Positions 62,515 through 64,000 of a DNA stretch of 64,000 nucleotides are shown piece by piece. Source of the stretch: Metabacillus bambusae (GTDB lineage Bacteria; Bacillota; Bacilli; Bacillales; Bacillaceae); the NCBI RefSeq assembly GCF_017497975.1, contig NZ_JAGDEL010000011.1, positions 108,380 through 172,379 on the forward strand, read 5' to 3'. Position 1 is the first letter of the stretch. Each line of letters opens with the position of its first letter. The position numbers and the translations under genes are program-made. The notes beneath the pieces are model-generated. The model searched no databases. It was not told where the DNA came from and saw only the letters and a program-made list of their open reading frames with translations.

Positions 62515-62712
62515 CAGTAATTTTCCTTCAAATACAATCATCCTACCACAAGGTACATGTTCAACGATATTATCACGAATCTCTTCCTTGAAGATTGGCT
62601 GCTCCATTCTTCTAACTGGAAAATAGCCCTCTTGACGCATTCTATCTAAACAGTCATCAATAGTTTCGTTCTCTTCAACAGTAAATTTTTGCTTTTTAGG
62701 CTTAGTTGTCAT
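62512..62712 (-). CDS. yebG: NETI-motif protein (YebG)
   Basis: A 66-residue cytosolic protein with the name-giving NETI motif ([20 protein letters not shown], about residues 14-33). The function of the family is unknown. The ATG overlaps the yebE stop by four nt, so the two are coupled, and the pair lies directly before the pur promoter as in B. subtilis. Confidence 0.92.
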   Translation of the reverse strand: MTTKPKKQKFTVEENETIDDCLDRMRQEGYFPVRRMEQPIFKEEIRDNIVEHVPCGRMIVFEGKLL

Positions 62713-63230
62713 GCCTTGATTCTCCCTTTCCGTACAGCTTTCACCCAGAAGCCACCATGAATCGTTTTTGGCTCATAGGCAATAATAAACGCCTTAGGAT
62801 CTAGCTCCTTTATCGTTTGATAAAGCTTAAGCTCATATTTTCGTGGAGTAAGAATTTGCATCGATAAACGATCACCTTCTAATCCATTTGCCATCCAATT
62901 TGTAACTCCATATCCTTTTTCCCGCAATTGCTTTGGCAAGTCCTTATCATGTTCTGTTGTAATAACATTAACCGTAATATAACCGAGCGCTAATTTCTCT
63001 TCTATTTTCATTCCTACTATAACACCAATTCCATATCCTACTGCATATGCAATTAAGTTTTGAATCTCATTTAAGTTATCAAGCACTAAACCAAGACCAA
63101 CTACATAAATAACAACTTCAAACATACTTATAAATGCAGCTAAATAACGCTGACCTTTTAACGTTAAAATCATTCTGATCGTAAAAAATGAGACATAAAC
63201 GATATTAATGACCAAAATAATCATAACCAT
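62709..63230 (-). CDS. yebE: UPF0316/DUF2179 membrane protein (YebE)
   Basis: About 173 residues: two or three membrane segments in the N-terminal part (to about residue 80; [20 protein letters not shown] and [17 protein letters not shown]) and a C-terminal DUF2179 domain in the cytosol ([20 protein letters not shown]). Function unknown. ATG at 63,230 gives the N-terminus typical of the family; an in-frame GTG at 63,254 lies close behind GAGGAGG and would add eight residues. A 6-bp hairpin lies between the binding site and this ATG. It is coupled with yebG. Confidence 0.88.
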   Translation of the reverse strand: MVMIILVINIVYVSFFTIRMILTLKGQRYLAAFISMFEVVIYVVGLGLVLDNLNEIQNLIAYAVGYGIGVIVGMKIEEKLALGYITVNVITTEHDKDLPKQLREKGYGVTNWMANGLEGDRLSMQILTPRKYELKLYQTIKELDPKAFIIAYEPKTIHGGFWVKAVRKGRIKA

Positions 63231-63642
63231 AGTAATACTGTTGTGAAGCAACACAACTCCTCCTCAGATAACAATAAAGTAGGCTATATTTTACTAAAAT
63301 ATATTCACCGATACAATGGGTCAAAGTTATTCTTTTGAAAAAGTTACGGAGCTTATGAATACTAATAGGATTTCCTTATAATTACTGAATATTCAGATAC
63401 ACTAAACAATGAAAAAATATCTTAAAATATCTATGTGTAAGAAAAACCTATAAACCCCTATAAAAAGTATCAAAAAAGACTAGTAACTAATGTCACTATC
63501 TCTAATCTGTCTTTTATCGAAGTTTGCAGCCAATAACCGAGACCTTTATAATCTTCCACCCATTGATTATCTTTACACATCCAACCTTTAACTTAATAAA
63601 AGTTAGAAATGAGGATAGTTTTTACAACTATTTTTAACGTAA
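63231..63642. other. Intergenic stretch between rRNA terminator and yebE
   Basis: AT-rich region expected to hold the yebE-yebG promoter. No tRNA, gene or repeat is visible. The hairpin GTTGTG-TTGCTT-CACAAC at 63,240-63,257 belongs to the yebE start region. Confidence 0.5.
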
Positions 63643-63674
63643 TAAAAAAAGACCAGTATCTCTACTGATCTTTT
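63643..63674 (-). terminator. Rho-independent terminator of the rRNA operon
   Basis: On the minus strand AAAGATCAGTA pairs with TACTGGTCTTT around GAGA and is followed by TTTTTTT, about 10 nt after the 5S gene. Confidence 0.92.
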
Positions 63675-63683
63675 TCTCTCTTA

Positions 63684-63797
<114 letters not shown>

Positions 63798-63874
63798 ATA
63801 ATTTATTAAGTTGAAGGGATATTCCTTCAAAACTAGATAACGATACACAATTCAATTCACTTCATTTAACGCTT

Positions 63875-64000
<126 letters not shown>

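Overview
The window is chromosomal DNA from an AT-rich Gram-positive bacterium of the Bacillaceae. The evidence is strong GGAGG-type ribosome binding sites, frequent GTG/TTG starts, a PurR- and guanine-riboswitch-type leader on a twelve-gene purine operon, and a gene order (yebE-yebG-purEKBCSQLFMNHD-yerA-yerB-yerC-pcrB-pcrA-ligA-yerH...putP-gatCAB...dgkB-yefA) that matches the order I remember for Bacillus subtilis, seen here in reverse. Species cannot be fixed from the sequence alone; it is not B. subtilis itself, because the spacers carry different repeats and different insertions.

Layout. Positions 1-18,620 are accessory: a small membrane protein, an SNF-type sodium symporter, a methyltransferase, YpiB, a biotin operon (bioD-bioA-bioY-bioB behind a perfect BirA-like operator), a zincin-fold metallopeptidase, a DUF1456 protein, a four-carbon sugar-acid locus (divergent GntR/FCD regulator; dehydrogenase, kinase, GntP permease), a GH43 hydrolase beside remains of a GH2 hydrolase and a LacI regulator, and a divergent AraC/DUF4386 pair. 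From 18,969 onward almost every gene is on the minus strand and belongs to the conserved backbone: rlmCD, dgkB, then an inserted block (AAA ATPase, Pit plus its DUF47 partner, AI-2E exporter-like protein, tyrosine recombinase, K+/H+ antiporter, CNNM/CorC-type transporter with MerR regulator), gatCAB, proline uptake and catabolism (putP and P5C dehydrogenase, with a 33-residue ORF coupled to putP), camS-ligA-pcrA-pcrB, yerC-yerB-yerA and the whole inosine-monophosphate pathway from purE to purD. The window ends in the 5S gene and the 3' end of a 23S gene of an rRNA operon, also on the minus strand.

How the parts work together. The pur genes turn PRPP into IMP and are controlled by two PurBoxes, a clear sigma-A promoter and a guanine-type riboswitch terminator. 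BioD, BioA and BioB do the last three steps of biotin synthesis and BioY imports biotin; no early pimelate genes are present, so the operon may serve scavenging of precursors or rely on genes elsewhere. GatCAB makes Gln-tRNA(Gln). PutP and the P5C dehydrogenase take up proline and finish its oxidation, but no proline dehydrogenase is in the window.

Most interesting non-gene signals: (1) a family of about eight structured repeats of roughly 120-200 bp that in four cases begin 4-7 nt after a stop codon, two of them inside the pur operon; (2) a hairpin exactly between Shine-Dalgarno and TTG start of the CNNM gene, leaving an effective spacing of 9 nt; (3) a perfect 12-bp inverted repeat around the promoter of a lone tyrosine recombinase; (4) four GTATAC boxes spaced 21-22-21 bp before the sugar-acid operon; (5) a 137-bp MITE-like element with an 8-bp target duplication; (6) two very small genes, one coupled to putP and one overlapping the 3' end of purD. 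I saw no CRISPR array, prophage, toxin-antitoxin pair or recognisable defence island.
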